Positions 9,965 through 20,074 of a DNA stretch of 64,000 nucleotides are shown here, piece by piece. The notes beneath the pieces are model-generated. The model was not told the DNA's origin and did no database searches. It saw only the letters and a list, made by a program, of their open reading frames with translations. Source of the DNA: Aphanomyces cochlioides (lineage: Eukaryota; Oomycota; Saprolegniomycetes; Saprolegniales; Verrucalvaceae); the NCBI GenBank assembly GCA_019828595.1, contig JAHQRK010000008.1, forward strand, positions 2,046,001-2,110,000, written 5' to 3'. A program made the position numbers and the translations under genes. Numbering within the stretch: position 1 is the first letter of the stretch; each line of letters opens with the position of its first letter.

Positions 9965-9978
9965 GCTCCTATGGCTCA
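9965..9978 (+). repeat. tRNA-Met 5' stub (target of E3)
   Basis: GCTCCTATGGCTCA lies exactly 1,053 bp after tRNA copy 1 and is preceded by the native spacer end GCATGCC. The remainder of this tRNA gene has been displaced by E3 to 15143. Confidence 0.95.
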
Positions 9979-10056
9979 ATGTCAATGGGGAGTCTATTTG
10001 TAGTTAATGTAAACTACAAACTAATATTGCCCGAAGGCTCATCCCATTTCCAACTG
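9979..10056 (-). promoter_or_regulatory. Family B 3'-terminal RNA structure
   Basis: The 78-nt 3' UTR contains a perfect 9-bp hairpin (9997-10005 with 10012-10020, 6-nt loop). The same flanking blocks as in family A are present: CAATGGGGAG outside, and ACTAATATTGCC and GGCTCATCCCA inside. In the RNA, AAUGGG upstream can pair with the terminal CCCAUU. The stem sequence differs from family A while pairing is kept. Confidence 0.62.
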
Positions 10057-11433
10057 CTAGGCTGAATTGGAAATCAATTTGGCTTTTCGTTTTCTTGATT
10101 CGCTTCGACGTTGGGACTTCGATTTCTTCGGTGTTTGTAAGCTAACACGGCGAATATGTCGGATAAAACTGACTCTTGGCATCTGACCCAGGGGGTATAC
10201 ATTTTCATTGTCTTGGATCATACATAGACTTCGGTCTATGCAGCGCTTGTATCGCTTGGCGAGGACCCAGCAATGGGATGTTGAATCAGTGACAGAAACA
10301 ACCAAGAATTCTCCGTCAGGCTCATCCAATATCGCTCTACAGATATCACGAATTGGATCACCCACCGATTGCTTGAGCAGTTGACGGGAGAATATGGCGT
10401 CGTTGTAGTGGAATCCATGTGTGTATGCCAGCTTGAGAAAATCATGCATCTTGGAAGGGGGAATGCCCGCGTCTTGAGGAACTCCATGGGCCTCTTTGAA
10501 ACCCGAAATGACTTCTTCACTGAGCTCAAAATTGGAGACATTCAAATTGGTAGCAACGATTCGGATTGCAGCCGCAAGACAAGATTTGTCACTGTTGTTG
10601 CCAATTTCTAGCCACAGAGGATCCATCGCTCGAAATTCAGCAAGCGTTGGGGCGAGACCAGTGTTCGTGAGGAAGTGGGCTCCAGCTTGTCGCCATCGTT
10701 GGTACATCGCCACGGCTTCTTGACACCCGCTGAGGTCTTTTTCGTCGAACCAGTCTTTGTCGAGTCCATCCGGGCGTTGAAACTTCCAGTTGACTTGGTA
10801 TTGAATAGTTGAAATTCGATTTCGCATTGATGCCACTTCGCGGTGGTCATCGATAAACAACACTTCATCGATGTCATCATCGTCGGTTGGAATTCGCAGA
10901 GTGCGTGGGCGGTTGGTTGGGGCATCAGCCGTTGTCGCATTCGTTTGTGGCCTGGCTGGAACAGAAACATCGTCCAATAGATCCATGAGGGATGGTAGCG
11001 GAGATCCATTGTCATTGCCCAAGGGGTCAAATTCGCGGGTGCTCGAGTTCAAAATGGACATATCAGGAGTAAATTGGTGTTCTTCAGTTGTAACTGGACT
11101 TGAAGGACGAGTGTCGGATGATTGCGTCATAGGTACAGAAATCTCAACTCCATCCACTCCCTCAAGAGTAATCCCTGGAGACATCGAGCTCCCCACACCT
11201 CGTGTAGTTATGGGTCTCGACGTCTGCGCGGGGAGTACGCTATCGGCAGTGAAAATCGTTGAAGCTTCCATTGTTGTTGTCTTGGGTAAAATCAAAAGTG
11301 AGTCTTGGAGAATTGTTTTGAGATTCTCACTGAACTTATTCTCAGTTGCGACACTTGAGTCAGGCACGATTTGATTGGGCAGTGAAATGTTTTGCGCGGA
11401 TCGTGAGTGATGGTCGCCAGGATTCCCAATCAA
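10057..11433 (-). CDS. Family B LINE ORF3: chromodomain-like plus papain-like cysteine protease-like protein (intact)
   Basis: This 458-codon ORF lies downstream of ORF2 and is absent from family A. Residues 1-180 are Ser/Thr/Pro-rich and probably disordered. Residues 188-248 resemble a chromodomain: EVLFIDDHR, then YQVNWKF, then DKDWFDEKDL and a C-terminal helix. Residues 270-430 carry a Cys-His-Asp/Asn order typical of papain-fold peptidases: Cys285 in SDKSCLAAAI, His387 in SHCWVL, Asp408/Asn409 in IQDNENV. The C-terminus is very basic (436-452), like a nuclear localisation signal. The 5' end is uncertain: position 11433 is TTG, and the first ATG with a good context (A at -3, G at +4) is codon 55 at 11271. 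ORF2 ends 51 nt upstream. Both domain calls are by eye; the protein could be a different cysteine-hydrolase type, for example OTU-like. Confidence 0.78.
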   Translation of the reverse strand: MIGNPGDHHSRSAQNISLPNQIVPDSSVATENKFSENLKTILQDSLLILPKTTTMEASTIFTADSVLPAQTSRPITTRGVGSSMSPGITLEGVDGVEISVPMTQSSDTRPSSPVTTEEHQFTPDMSILNSSTREFDPLGNDNGSPLPSLMDLLDDVSVPARPQTNATTADAPTNRPRTLRIPTDDDDIDEVLFIDDHREVASMRNRISTIQYQVNWKFQRPDGLDKDWFDEKDLSGCQEAVAMYQRWRQAGAHFLTNTGLAPTLAEFRAMDPLWLEIGNNSDKSCLAAAIRIVATNLNVSNFELSEEVISGFKEAHGVPQDAGIPPSKMHDFLKLAYTHGFHYNDAIFSRQLLKQSVGDPIRDICRAILDEPDGEFLVVSVTDSTSHCWVLAKRYKRCIDRSLCMIQDNENVYPLGQMPRVSFIRHIRRVSLQTPKKSKSQRRSESRKRKAKLISNSA

Positions 11434-11484
11434 AAATTCAGCTGGGATACCAAGTCAAGAATACAGCTGGGGCTTGTAATCAAA

Positions 11485-14400
11485 TTACTGGTGTTCAACT
11501 CGAAAAGACATGGGATATTTTTCGAATAGCTCGTTGTATCCAGCTTGAGAGAAAAGGACTGAGACCGCTTCGATGATGTTTCGATAGTCGAAGTCGTCAG
11601 GCGAGAGCAAACGAATTGTTCGCCTGATGGAAGCTGTCCAACTGACAAATATAATCTCGTTCCATAGTAAAATCGGTAGAGGCCTTTTGCCATCGAACTT
11701 GGTTGCATTTCTTTGAGTCCATAAGGAGTACGTGATGGAAGCACAAAGGAGGGACCATAATTTGAATAATGCGTCATGCAGGTGTTTTCCTCGCGTATTG
11801 GTCTTGAAGCGACTGATATTCGTGGTGGTTGCCCAATCAAACTTAACACCATAAGCTCTCCATGCTCGCTCTTGGAACATCCAAACTTGATGTACATGAT
11901 GACATGTATGGAAGGCATGATGAAAAGTCTCAACATCCGAGCAATCTTCATAGACACAACAAATAGCGTCAGGGTTTTGGATCTGCATATAGGAAAACCT
12001 CGAGTTGACGGGTAACATCTTCATGTGCAATCGAAACCATACATCGCCTTGAACAGGTGGAGGTAGATTACACACAGTACGAATGAGACGGATATACTTT
12101 GCTATGTCTTTGTCAGTTCTTGTCGTAGTCTTCATAGGATGTATAGCTTCAGTCTGGGGGGCGTGGTAAGCTAAATGCACCACGTTTTTCTTGGGCCACG
12201 ACTCGAAAGGTAAATCAGCATCCTTGATTCTGGCTGTAAACGGATGTTGACAAGTCGGGACATTAGGCAGTGGCGACCCTTGCCGAATGTCAAACGATCG
12301 AACAACTTTGTCGAAGATTCGTGTGAGTTGATTGTAAATGTCGGTTGTGCGGGGCAATGTGGCAAAGTCCATGACTCCGTCCTGGTTTAGACAAACTTGG
12401 GCAGCTGGATTGTTCGACGACATTCGGTTCACGAACATGGTCTCTGTTGGCCAAGCGCCATGTGGGGTCAGGAAATCCTTCAGGCATCTGAGACCATTTT
12501 TGGCCCCGTGGCGGCACCAGAGACGCATGTCTTCATCTTTCACGACATTTGCTAACATCTTAGCAGAGCCGAAGTGCATTGCGTCGTAGGCTGTGAGCCA
12601 TACCGGGAGGTTCAGTACCGTGTCGAGATTTGGAGGCACGCCGATTCGCTTACTCATGTCTGTGGCTGACCAATGTTTCCAAGTATCAAGCCACAGTGGA
12701 TGGAGCTCGCGAAGCAAAAGCCACTTGGAGCTTGCATTTGGGTAGTATGAAAGAAAATCGAATGGGTGACTGTCTCGGAATAACTGATGTATTGTGCGGC
12801 TAAATTGTCGCTGTACAAGTTTCTTCCACACCAGGATTTCACCAGGAGAATCGGCAGACATAAAGAGCTGTAAACGAAGAAGGCGTTGTGTTCGCAGCCT
12901 CGATGCAATGTGGGGGATTCCCAAGCCTAAAGGCTTGTCGTACTGCCACCTTCTATGGATTGAGGGACGGTAACTCTCATCGAGCTGGGTCTTGCGGCAA
13001 AGTATGAACTTGTTTAACATTTGTTGCCACGTAACGACCATAGCAGGAGGCACAGGTACAACGGCTGTTACATGCCACAACATAGATAGCAACATCGTGG
13101 AGGCAATAAGCTTTCGGCCCTGCAATGTCCTTGCTCGTTTACCCCATAGTTGAAAGGACGAGATGAATTTGTCGTTGAGTTTTTGAAGTTGGGAGTCAGC
13201 CGAAAGTCGATGGCCAAAGAGAATACCAAGATATTTCGTACACTGACCAGTTGGTACGATATTGAGCAAACCATCTGCTTCGATGTCTTCTTGATCGAGA
13301 TGGTCGTTGAGAACCAAGGTCATGCACTTGGAACGATTCAGACGGGCCCCTGAAGCCGTGCAAAACTCTTCCACAATTGCCATTTGCTCCACAGCAGATT
13401 GCAGCGAGTTTGATAACAACGTCGAGTCGTCGGCAAAGAATATACTCGTAATAACTGAGTCGTGGGGAGAGCGATTCCAAGATGTGGGGACGCTCGGAGC
13501 ATCTCACCAAGAGGTTCTAGGTATAGGACGAACAGTAGGCATGATAAAGGACAGCCTTGTTTGACGCCTCGGGTAGGTCGGATCTTAGGGCCAAGCTCGC
13601 CATTGAAGATGATCTGGACCAAAGGTGAGTCGTACAAAAGAGCTACCCACGCAATGAAACCATCACCAGTGTTGACTTCTCTCAGCACATCAAGCATGAA
13701 TTCTCGATCCACCATGTCGTACGCTTTCGAAAAGTCAAGGAATGTTGCATAGTAGTCGTGATCTTCGTTAGTGCAAAACGTTTGCAAAGTTTGCACAAGC
13801 AGGACGTGGTCATGCAGCCGTCGTCCTGGGACAAAGCCAGCTTGACTTGGGTGAATGAGATGAGGAGCTACTGTAGCCAGGCGATAAGCGAGGGCACGGG
13901 ATAGTATCTTCACCTCCACTGACATGAGTGCAATAGGTCGGTAGTTTCCAGGATCGCCTCGATCACCAGCTTTGAAGAGCAGAGCCACAGCACTACGCCT
14001 TTGTTGAAGGAGTAGTTTACCGTGGTGGTGAAGTTGGTAGTTGAAGACCCTGACCAGGATTTCGGAGAAAGCCTCGGGTGCTACTTGGAAGAAGGCCGCT
14101 GGCCATCCATCAGGACCAGGAGACTTGTTTGGACTCATTGTCTTGAGAGCACTACACAGCTCGGCTGCTGTGATAGGTCTGTCTAGCTCCTCGCGTTGCT
14201 CATCATTGAGTTTGCGGGAGATAAACCGTATGACAGCCCTCCGCCTCGCCCGGTTTAGCCGAGGTTGTTCGCCACGAGTGGTAGTCATTATTGCCTTCCA
14301 ATGGGCAGTGAATCTCTCTTTGATAGTGGTAGGATCAGACACGGGAATGCCATCGACGTTGACCGTCGTGATAGGAACCTTGAGTCCTTGTGGCCTTCGA

Positions 14401-15142
14401 AAGAAGTGGCTCGTACCGCGTTCGTTGATATTTGCATGAAAATCGAATTGCTGATCCATGCGGTATTGGCGATATTCGATTCTTGCGTTTTCCAGCGCCA
14501 ACCGAGTAGCATCAACGGCAGCCTCGTCGAGCAAGCCAGCTTCGTATGATCGTTGTGCAGATATATGTCTCAGTTTTAGGCTTTTGAGCTCGTGTTGCAT
14601 GGATTGGAGGTGGTGGCGATGACATTGTTGTAAACGTCGTTTGATTCGCTTAAGCCACCCATACCAGACGGCTCCCATGTTTGTCGATTCGTCCGCACGC
14701 ATCTCAGAGAGGAGGTGTGATGCCTCTTCTCGTATGGCTTTGATGACGAGCGGGTCTTTGAGTAGCTCTCTCGGCAGCCTCCAGTAGCCACGGGTCGTGG
14801 GTGTATGACTTGTAGAGAGAACGACAGTGTGCTCCAAGTGATCTCCGGCAAAGCTGTTAGTGGCATATTTTGAGCTTTGGTAGGATTGGGCAACTAAATC
14901 TTGGTCAATGAACCAGTAGTCCAGACGATTGCTTCGTCCTGGACCGCTTGCCAGTCTTTCGTGAGGGTGGTGTAGGCGCCACGCGTCGATGACTCCTAGT
15001 TGTGACAGCCAGGCAAGACATTCGACTTTTCCAAAGGTGTGATCTTGCCGTGGTTTGGAAGCATCGAGGTGTTCGTTGACAGGAAGGTTAAAATCTCCCC
15101 CAACCAGGTGTACACTGTTAGCTTCAAAAGCGCGAGGGAGAC
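11485..15142 (-). pseudogene. Family B LINE ORF2, 5'-truncated and frameshifted
   Basis: This reverse-transcriptase ORF2 lacks its first ~160 codons through truncation at 15142. It has four G at 13464-13467 where the intact copy E11 has five (51144-51148). The frame breaks just before the catalytic FADD block. The downstream frame (11485-13419) keeps the FADD-following region and the C-terminal zinc-knuckle-like CC-x4-C motif. E10 and E16 share the same missing base. Confidence 0.9.
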
Positions 15143-15215
15143 GCTCCTATGGCTCAGTTGGTAGAGCGTCAGTCTCATAATCTGAAGGTCGCCAGTTCGA
15201 TCCTGGCTGGGAGCA
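15143..15215 (+). tRNA. tRNA-Met(CAT), elongator, copy 2
   Basis: This sequence is identical to copy 1; the anticodon CAT is at 15176-15178. It directly follows the truncated 5' end of E3, so it was rebuilt by the duplicated target. It begins a head-to-tail pair of uninterrupted 1,053-bp units. Confidence 0.97.
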
Positions 15216-16195
15216 GCCTTTTTCATCCCTTTTTCTTGCCGCACTTGAACCGACATTCTCACAAAATCAAGCACACTACCATCGACACACAACAAGTATC
15301 ACTCTGTCCCCTCGTCGTCAAAATAGCACCACCAGTCAACTAACACACACATTCCATTTGCCACACAAGGCCAGACGCATCGAAATGTTGTACCAACACA
15401 CTACTCAATATACCTGCACCGACATATGCGCAAGTCTGTGAACGCGGCCAAAAACATCGCTCGTTCAGTCCTCCTGAGATCTCTTCTTTGCATGCACTCA
15501 TGCCACTTTGTGTCGTGACAACAAGAACACTACTAAACACCGCGGTCCCAATCACTGATCACATGTATTACCTCGTTAGACGCAGAGGCTTAATATTGAA
15601 TCCCCACGTTGCTTGATAAACGAAAGGTTGACAATACGACAGGAAAAACTCACGAACGTCTCACTCTTAGCTCTCAAAAGCAGTTCAATAGTGCCAGTGA
15701 TTTCGATAGTAGTGTCTACAGTCGAAATGAACCAGGGATCGTAGAGTCTCCATATTGCGAATACTTTTACACAAATGAATGCCGCTGTGGCTACAGTGGT
15801 AAAGTGTCAATGGGTTTGTTTTGAATGGAATGAGAAGTGTGTTTACGCAAGGACTCGATGTGTTTGTGCGCATCCTTCCAGCAAGCATACATCAAGAAAA
15901 GTGTAGCGTCGGTCACCGGGGTAAACGCCATGCATTTGTATATGTTTCTAAGGTTCAAGAATACATGAGAAAGGATCCGTCGATGAGTTCCAGCATTTTT
16001 AGTCGTTGGTGGCATGTATGAAGTCTTGTAGACGTCAGTATCTCTATTTTTGAGGTGGTTTCAAGTGGAAGAAATGTTTGAATTTTTGGTAAGGCGAAAG
16101 ATGGAGTGCGAGTAGTTTGAGACGAGAGTGGGGTATGAATAGGAAGGTGTTTGAATGGTGGATTTAGAATTTGAAGTGTCCAATCAAGGCATGCC
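15216..16195. repeat. Spacer of the tRNA-Met repeat unit, copy 2
   Basis: This spacer is the same ~980-bp sequence as copy 1. It lies between two complete tRNA genes and so proves the tandem 1,053-bp arrangement without any insertion. No gene is seen in it. Confidence 0.92.
15219..15223 (+). terminator. Pol III T5 terminator of tRNA copy 2
   Basis: Five T residues begin three bases after the tRNA 3' end. Confidence 0.8.
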
Positions 16196-16268
16196 GCTCC
16201 TATGGCTCAGTTGGTAGAGCGTCAGTCTCATAATCTGAAGGTCGCCAGTTCGATCCTGGCTGGGAGCA
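16196..16268 (+). tRNA. tRNA-Met(CAT), elongator, copy 3
   Basis: This sequence is identical to copies 1 and 2; the anticodon is at 16229-16231. It is the only complete tRNA gene here that retains its native 5' flank (GCATGCC), so it has not been passed through a LINE insertion. Confidence 0.97.
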
Positions 16269-17248
16269 GCCTTTTTCATCCCTTTTTCTTGCCGCACTTG
16301 AACCGACATTCTCACAAAATCAAGCACACTACCATCGACACACAACAAGTATCACTCTGTCCCCTCGTCGTCAAAATAGCACCACCAGTCAACTAACACA
16401 CACATTCCATTTGCCACACAAGGCCAGACGCATCGAAATGTTGTACCAACACACTACTCAATATACCTGCACCGACATATGCGCAAGTCTGTGAACGCGG
16501 CCAAAAACATCGCTCGTTCAGTCCTCCTGAGATCTCTTCTTTGCATGCACTCATGCCACTTTGTGTCGTGACAACAAGAACACTACTAAACACCGCGGTC
16601 CCAATCACTGATCACATGTATTACCTCGTTAGACGCAGAGGCTTAATATTGAATCCCCACGTTGCTTGATAAACGAAAGGTTGACAATACGACAGGAAAA
16701 ACTCACGAACGTCTCACTCTTAGCTCTCAAAAGCAGTTCAATAGTGCCAGTGATTTCGATAGTAGTGTCTACAGTCGAAATGAACCAGGGATCGTAGAGT
16801 CTCCATATTGCGAATACTTTTACACAAATGAATGCCGCTGTGGCTACAGTGGTAAAGTGTCAATGGGTTTGTTTTGAATGGAATGAGAAGTGTGTTTACG
16901 CAAGGACTCGATGTGTTTGTGCGCATCCTTCCAGCAAGCATACATCAAGAAAAGTGTAGCGTCGGTCACCGGGGTAAACGCCATGCATTTGTATATGTTT
17001 CTAAGGTTCAAGAATACATGAGAAAGGATCCGTCGATGAGTTCCAGCATTTTTAGTCGTTGGTGGCATGTATGAAGTCTTGTAGACGTCAGTATCTCTAT
17101 TTTTGAGGTGGTTTCAAGTGGAAGAAATGTTTGAATTTTTGGTAAGGCGAAAGATGGAGTGCGAGTAGTTTGAGACGAGAGTGGGGTATGAATAGGAAGG
17201 TGTTTGAATGGTGGATTTAGAATTTGAAGTGTCCAATCAAGGCATGCC
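16269..17248. repeat. Spacer of the tRNA-Met repeat unit, copy 3
   Basis: This is the same ~980-bp spacer, ending in GCATGCC before the next, interrupted tRNA gene. No gene is seen in it. Confidence 0.92.
16272..16276 (+). terminator. Pol III T5 terminator of tRNA copy 3
   Basis: Five T residues begin three bases after the tRNA 3' end. Confidence 0.8.
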
Positions 17249-17262
17249 GCTCCTATGGCTCA
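17249..17262 (+). repeat. tRNA-Met 5' stub (target of E4)
   Basis: This 14-nt tRNA start lies exactly 1,053 bp after copy 3 and begins the long train E4-E11. The matching complete tRNA is now 38.5 kb away at 55792. Confidence 0.94.
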
Positions 17263-18554
17263 CTGCAATGGGGAGGTATATTAATAGACTTTCAATATCT
17301 ACTAATACTAATATTGCCTACTAACGGCTCATCCCACTTCCAAATGCTTCAGCAGATTTTCTACCTTGGGCTTTGGAGTACAGCGATTTTTGACTTTTGA
17401 ATAAATACTTGGGGCTTGTTAATTTGGGGTTGAAGGTTGGAGCGCGAGCAAAGTCGGGTACTTGGCTACCAGTGGGCGATAGACAGGTTGTCTATGCAAA
17501 GTATTGATTGCTGAAATTGCTTCCACTCGTTGAGGGCTGTCAACTTCTTGGAGGCGAAGCCATCTGCGGATCGATGTATGCCATCGGATGAAGCTGACTT
17601 CTTGCCAAATTTCTGGCGGAGGCGGCTCCTTCGATTCGAACTTGGTGGCGTTGTGCGTTGTCCAAATATAGTGAAGGTTGGAAGCACACAGAAGAGCCCA
17701 GAGCACAAACAGTATGTCTTGAAGCTGGCTACCGCGTTCGTTGACTTGAAAGCGGTCGATGTTGGTGATGGCAGTCCAATCGAAATTGACACCGAAGCAT
17801 CGCCAAGCGGTCGCGTGAAAACGCCAAAGGGGATACACGCGAGAGCAGGTGTGGAAGGCGTGGTGTTGGTTCTCCGGTGCGTCGCAATTGGTATAGACAC
17901 AGCAAATTACGTCTGGCTGCTGAGGTTGCAAGTAGAACAAGCGCGAGTTGACAGGCAGCATGTTGAACAACAGTCGAAACCAAACGTCGCCATGGAGGGG
18001 AGGCGGCCAACGGCATGTTTTGCGGATGAGTCGCACGTAGGTCGCAATATCTTGTTGCTCGACGCGGGACGATGTCGCCACTGGGTGCGGTTTTCCATCC
18101 GAAGGGGCGTGATGCGCCAAACGTGATACGAGTCGCTTGGGCCAACGCTCGAAGGATAGCAATTGATCTTTGAAAAGTGCCTTGAAAGGGTGACTTGTTG
18201 TATCGATATCGGTCAAAGCAGTTCCAGTTCGAACGCCAGACGTGCGGAGGACTTGGTCGAATATCTTGGTGAGGTGGCTATAAACTTGACCAGCACGTTC
18301 GGGTGCTGCAAATCCCATCGCGCCGTTCGCTTGTAACGTCACTTGTGCCGCACGGTTGTTGGATGACAGTCGATCAATAAACGCAGCTCTTGTAGGCCAT
18401 GTCCCTTGCCGTGTCAAGAAGTCTTTGAGGCAGTGGAAACCGTTTTGAGACGCATGTCTACACCATCGACGACACAGAGCAGTCTTCACGACATTTGATT
18501 TAGCACCCGCAGGACCAACTTGCAGAGCGGGGTAGGATGTCAGCCACACGGGGC
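17263..18554 (-). mobile_element. E4: family A LINE, 5'-truncated (1.3 kb)
   Basis: This copy holds the 3' UTR and the last ~378 codons of ORF2, cut off within ORF2 at 18554. It carries three small variants in and near the 3' UTR that only E12 shares (CTACCTTGGG, one lost base near 17395, GGGGTTGAAG). This marks a separate subfamily. Confidence 0.93.
17419..18554 (-). pseudogene. Family A LINE ORF2, C-terminal fragment
   Basis: The last ~378 codons of the A reverse-transcriptase ORF are present, in frame and with the C-terminal CCVYTNC zinc-knuckle-like motif. The endonuclease and reverse-transcriptase domains are missing. It is a truncated insertion with no start of its own. Confidence 0.9.
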
Positions 18555-18568
18555 GCTCCTATGGCTCA
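18555..18568 (+). repeat. tRNA-Met 5' stub between E4 and E5
   Basis: GCTCCTATGGCTCA, preceded by C as in the native flank. The preceding C does not belong to the truncated E4 sequence, so the duplication here is at least 15 bp. Confidence 0.94.
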
Positions 18569-18646
18569 ATGTCAATGGGGAGTCTATTTGTAGTTAATGT
18601 AAACTACAAACTAATATTGCCCGAAGGCTCATCCCATTTCCAACTG

Positions 18647-20023
18647 CTAGGCTGAATTGGAAATCAATTTGGCTTTTCGTTTTCTTGATTCGCTTCGACG
18701 TTGGGACTTCGATTTCTTCGGTGTTTGTAAGCTAACACGGCGAATATGTCGGATAAAACTGACTCTTGGCATCTGACCCAGGGGGTATACATTTTCATTG
18801 TCTTGGATCATACATAGACTTCGGTCTATGCAGCGCTTGTATCGCTTGGCGAGGACCCAGCAATGGGATGTTGAATCAGTGACAGAAACAACCAAGAATT
18901 CTCCGTCAGGCTCATCCAATATCGCTCTACAGATATCACGAATTGGATCACCCACCGATTGCTTGAGCAGTTGACGGGAGAATATGGCGTCGTTGTAGTG
19001 GAATCCATGTGTGTATGCCAGCTTGAGAAAATCATGCATCTTGGAAGGGGGAATGCCCGCGTCTTGAGGAACTCCATGGGCCTCTTTGAAACCCGAAATG
19101 ACTTCTTCGCTGAGCTCAAAATTGGAGACATTCAAATTGGTAGCAACGATTCGGATTGCAGCCGCAAGACAAGATTTGTCACTGTTGTTGCCAATTTCTA
19201 GCCACAGAGGATCCATCGCTCGAAATTCAGCAAGCGTTGGGGCGAGACCAGTGTTCGTGAGGAAGTGGGCTCCAGCTTGTCGCCATCGTTGGTACATCGC
19301 CACGGCTTCTTGACACCCGCTGAGGTCTTTTTCGTCGAACCAGTCTTTGTCGAGTCCATCCGGGCGTTGAAACTTCCAGTTGACTTGGTATTGAATAGTT
19401 GAAATTCGATTTCGCATTGATGCCACTTCGCGGTGGTCATCGATAAACAACACTTCATCGATGTCATCATCGTCGGTTGGAATTCGCAGAGTGCGTGGGC
19501 GGTTGGTTGGGGCATCAGCCGTTGTCGCATTCGTTTGTGGCCTGGCTGGAACAGAAACATCGTCCAATAGATCCATGAGGGATGGTAGCGGAGATCCATT
19601 GTCATTGCCCAAGGGGTCAAATTCGCGGGTGCTCGAGTTCAAAATGGACATATCAGGAGTAAATTGGTGTTCTTCAGTTGTAACTGGACTTGAAGGACGA
19701 GTGTCGGATGATTGCGTCATAGGTACAGAAATCTCAACTCCATCCACTCCCTCAAGAGTAATCCCTGGAGACATCGAGCTCCCCACACCTCGTGTAGTTA
19801 TGGGTCTCGACGTCTGCGCGGGGAGTACGCTATCGGCAGTGAAAATCGTTGAAGCTTCCATTGTTGTTGTCTTGGGTAAAATCAAAAGTGAGTCTTGGAG
19901 AATTGTTTTGAGATTCTCACTGAACTTATTCTCAGTTGCGACACTTGAGTCAGGCACGATTTGATTGGGCAGTGAAATGTTTTGCGCGGATCGTGAGTGA
20001 TGGTCGCCAGGATTCCCAATCAA
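18647..20023 (-). CDS. Family B LINE ORF3: chromodomain-like plus cysteine protease-like protein (intact)
   Basis: This 458-codon ORF matches ORF3 of E3, including the chromodomain-like segment, the Cys285/His387/Asp408 candidates and the basic C-terminus. The DNA differs by only a few bases. The first ATG with good context is codon 55 at 19861; the 5' extension starts at a TTG. The copy is 5'-truncated and has no promoter of its own, so expression from this locus is doubtful. Confidence 0.78.
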   Translation of the reverse strand: MIGNPGDHHSRSAQNISLPNQIVPDSSVATENKFSENLKTILQDSLLILPKTTTMEASTIFTADSVLPAQTSRPITTRGVGSSMSPGITLEGVDGVEISVPMTQSSDTRPSSPVTTEEHQFTPDMSILNSSTREFDPLGNDNGSPLPSLMDLLDDVSVPARPQTNATTADAPTNRPRTLRIPTDDDDIDEVLFIDDHREVASMRNRISTIQYQVNWKFQRPDGLDKDWFDEKDLSGCQEAVAMYQRWRQAGAHFLTNTGLAPTLAEFRAMDPLWLEIGNNSDKSCLAAAIRIVATNLNVSNFELSEEVISGFKEAHGVPQDAGIPPSKMHDFLKLAYTHGFHYNDAIFSRQLLKQSVGDPIRDICRAILDEPDGEFLVVSVTDSTSHCWVLAKRYKRCIDRSLCMIQDNENVYPLGQMPRVSFIRHIRRVSLQTPKKSKSQRRSESRKRKAKLISNSA

Positions 20024-20074
20024 AAATTCAGCTGGGATACCAAGTCAAGAATACAGCTGGGGCTTGTAATCAAA

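Larger units (their letters stand above)
9979..15142 (-). mobile_element. E3: family B LINE, 5'-truncated (5.2 kb)
   Basis: This family B copy has an intact 3' end (hairpin arms 9997-10005 and 10012-10020), an intact ORF3 and most of ORF2. It is truncated within the endonuclease region at 15142, where the regenerated tRNA gene begins. The 5' truncation is typical of incomplete target-primed reverse transcription. Confidence 0.94.

Noticed and set aside
10057..11433. Family B ORF3 as a ULP1-type (C48) protease, as known from some other site-specific LINEs
   Set aside because: In C48 enzymes the His precedes the Cys; here the candidate Cys precedes the His and Asp/Asn.
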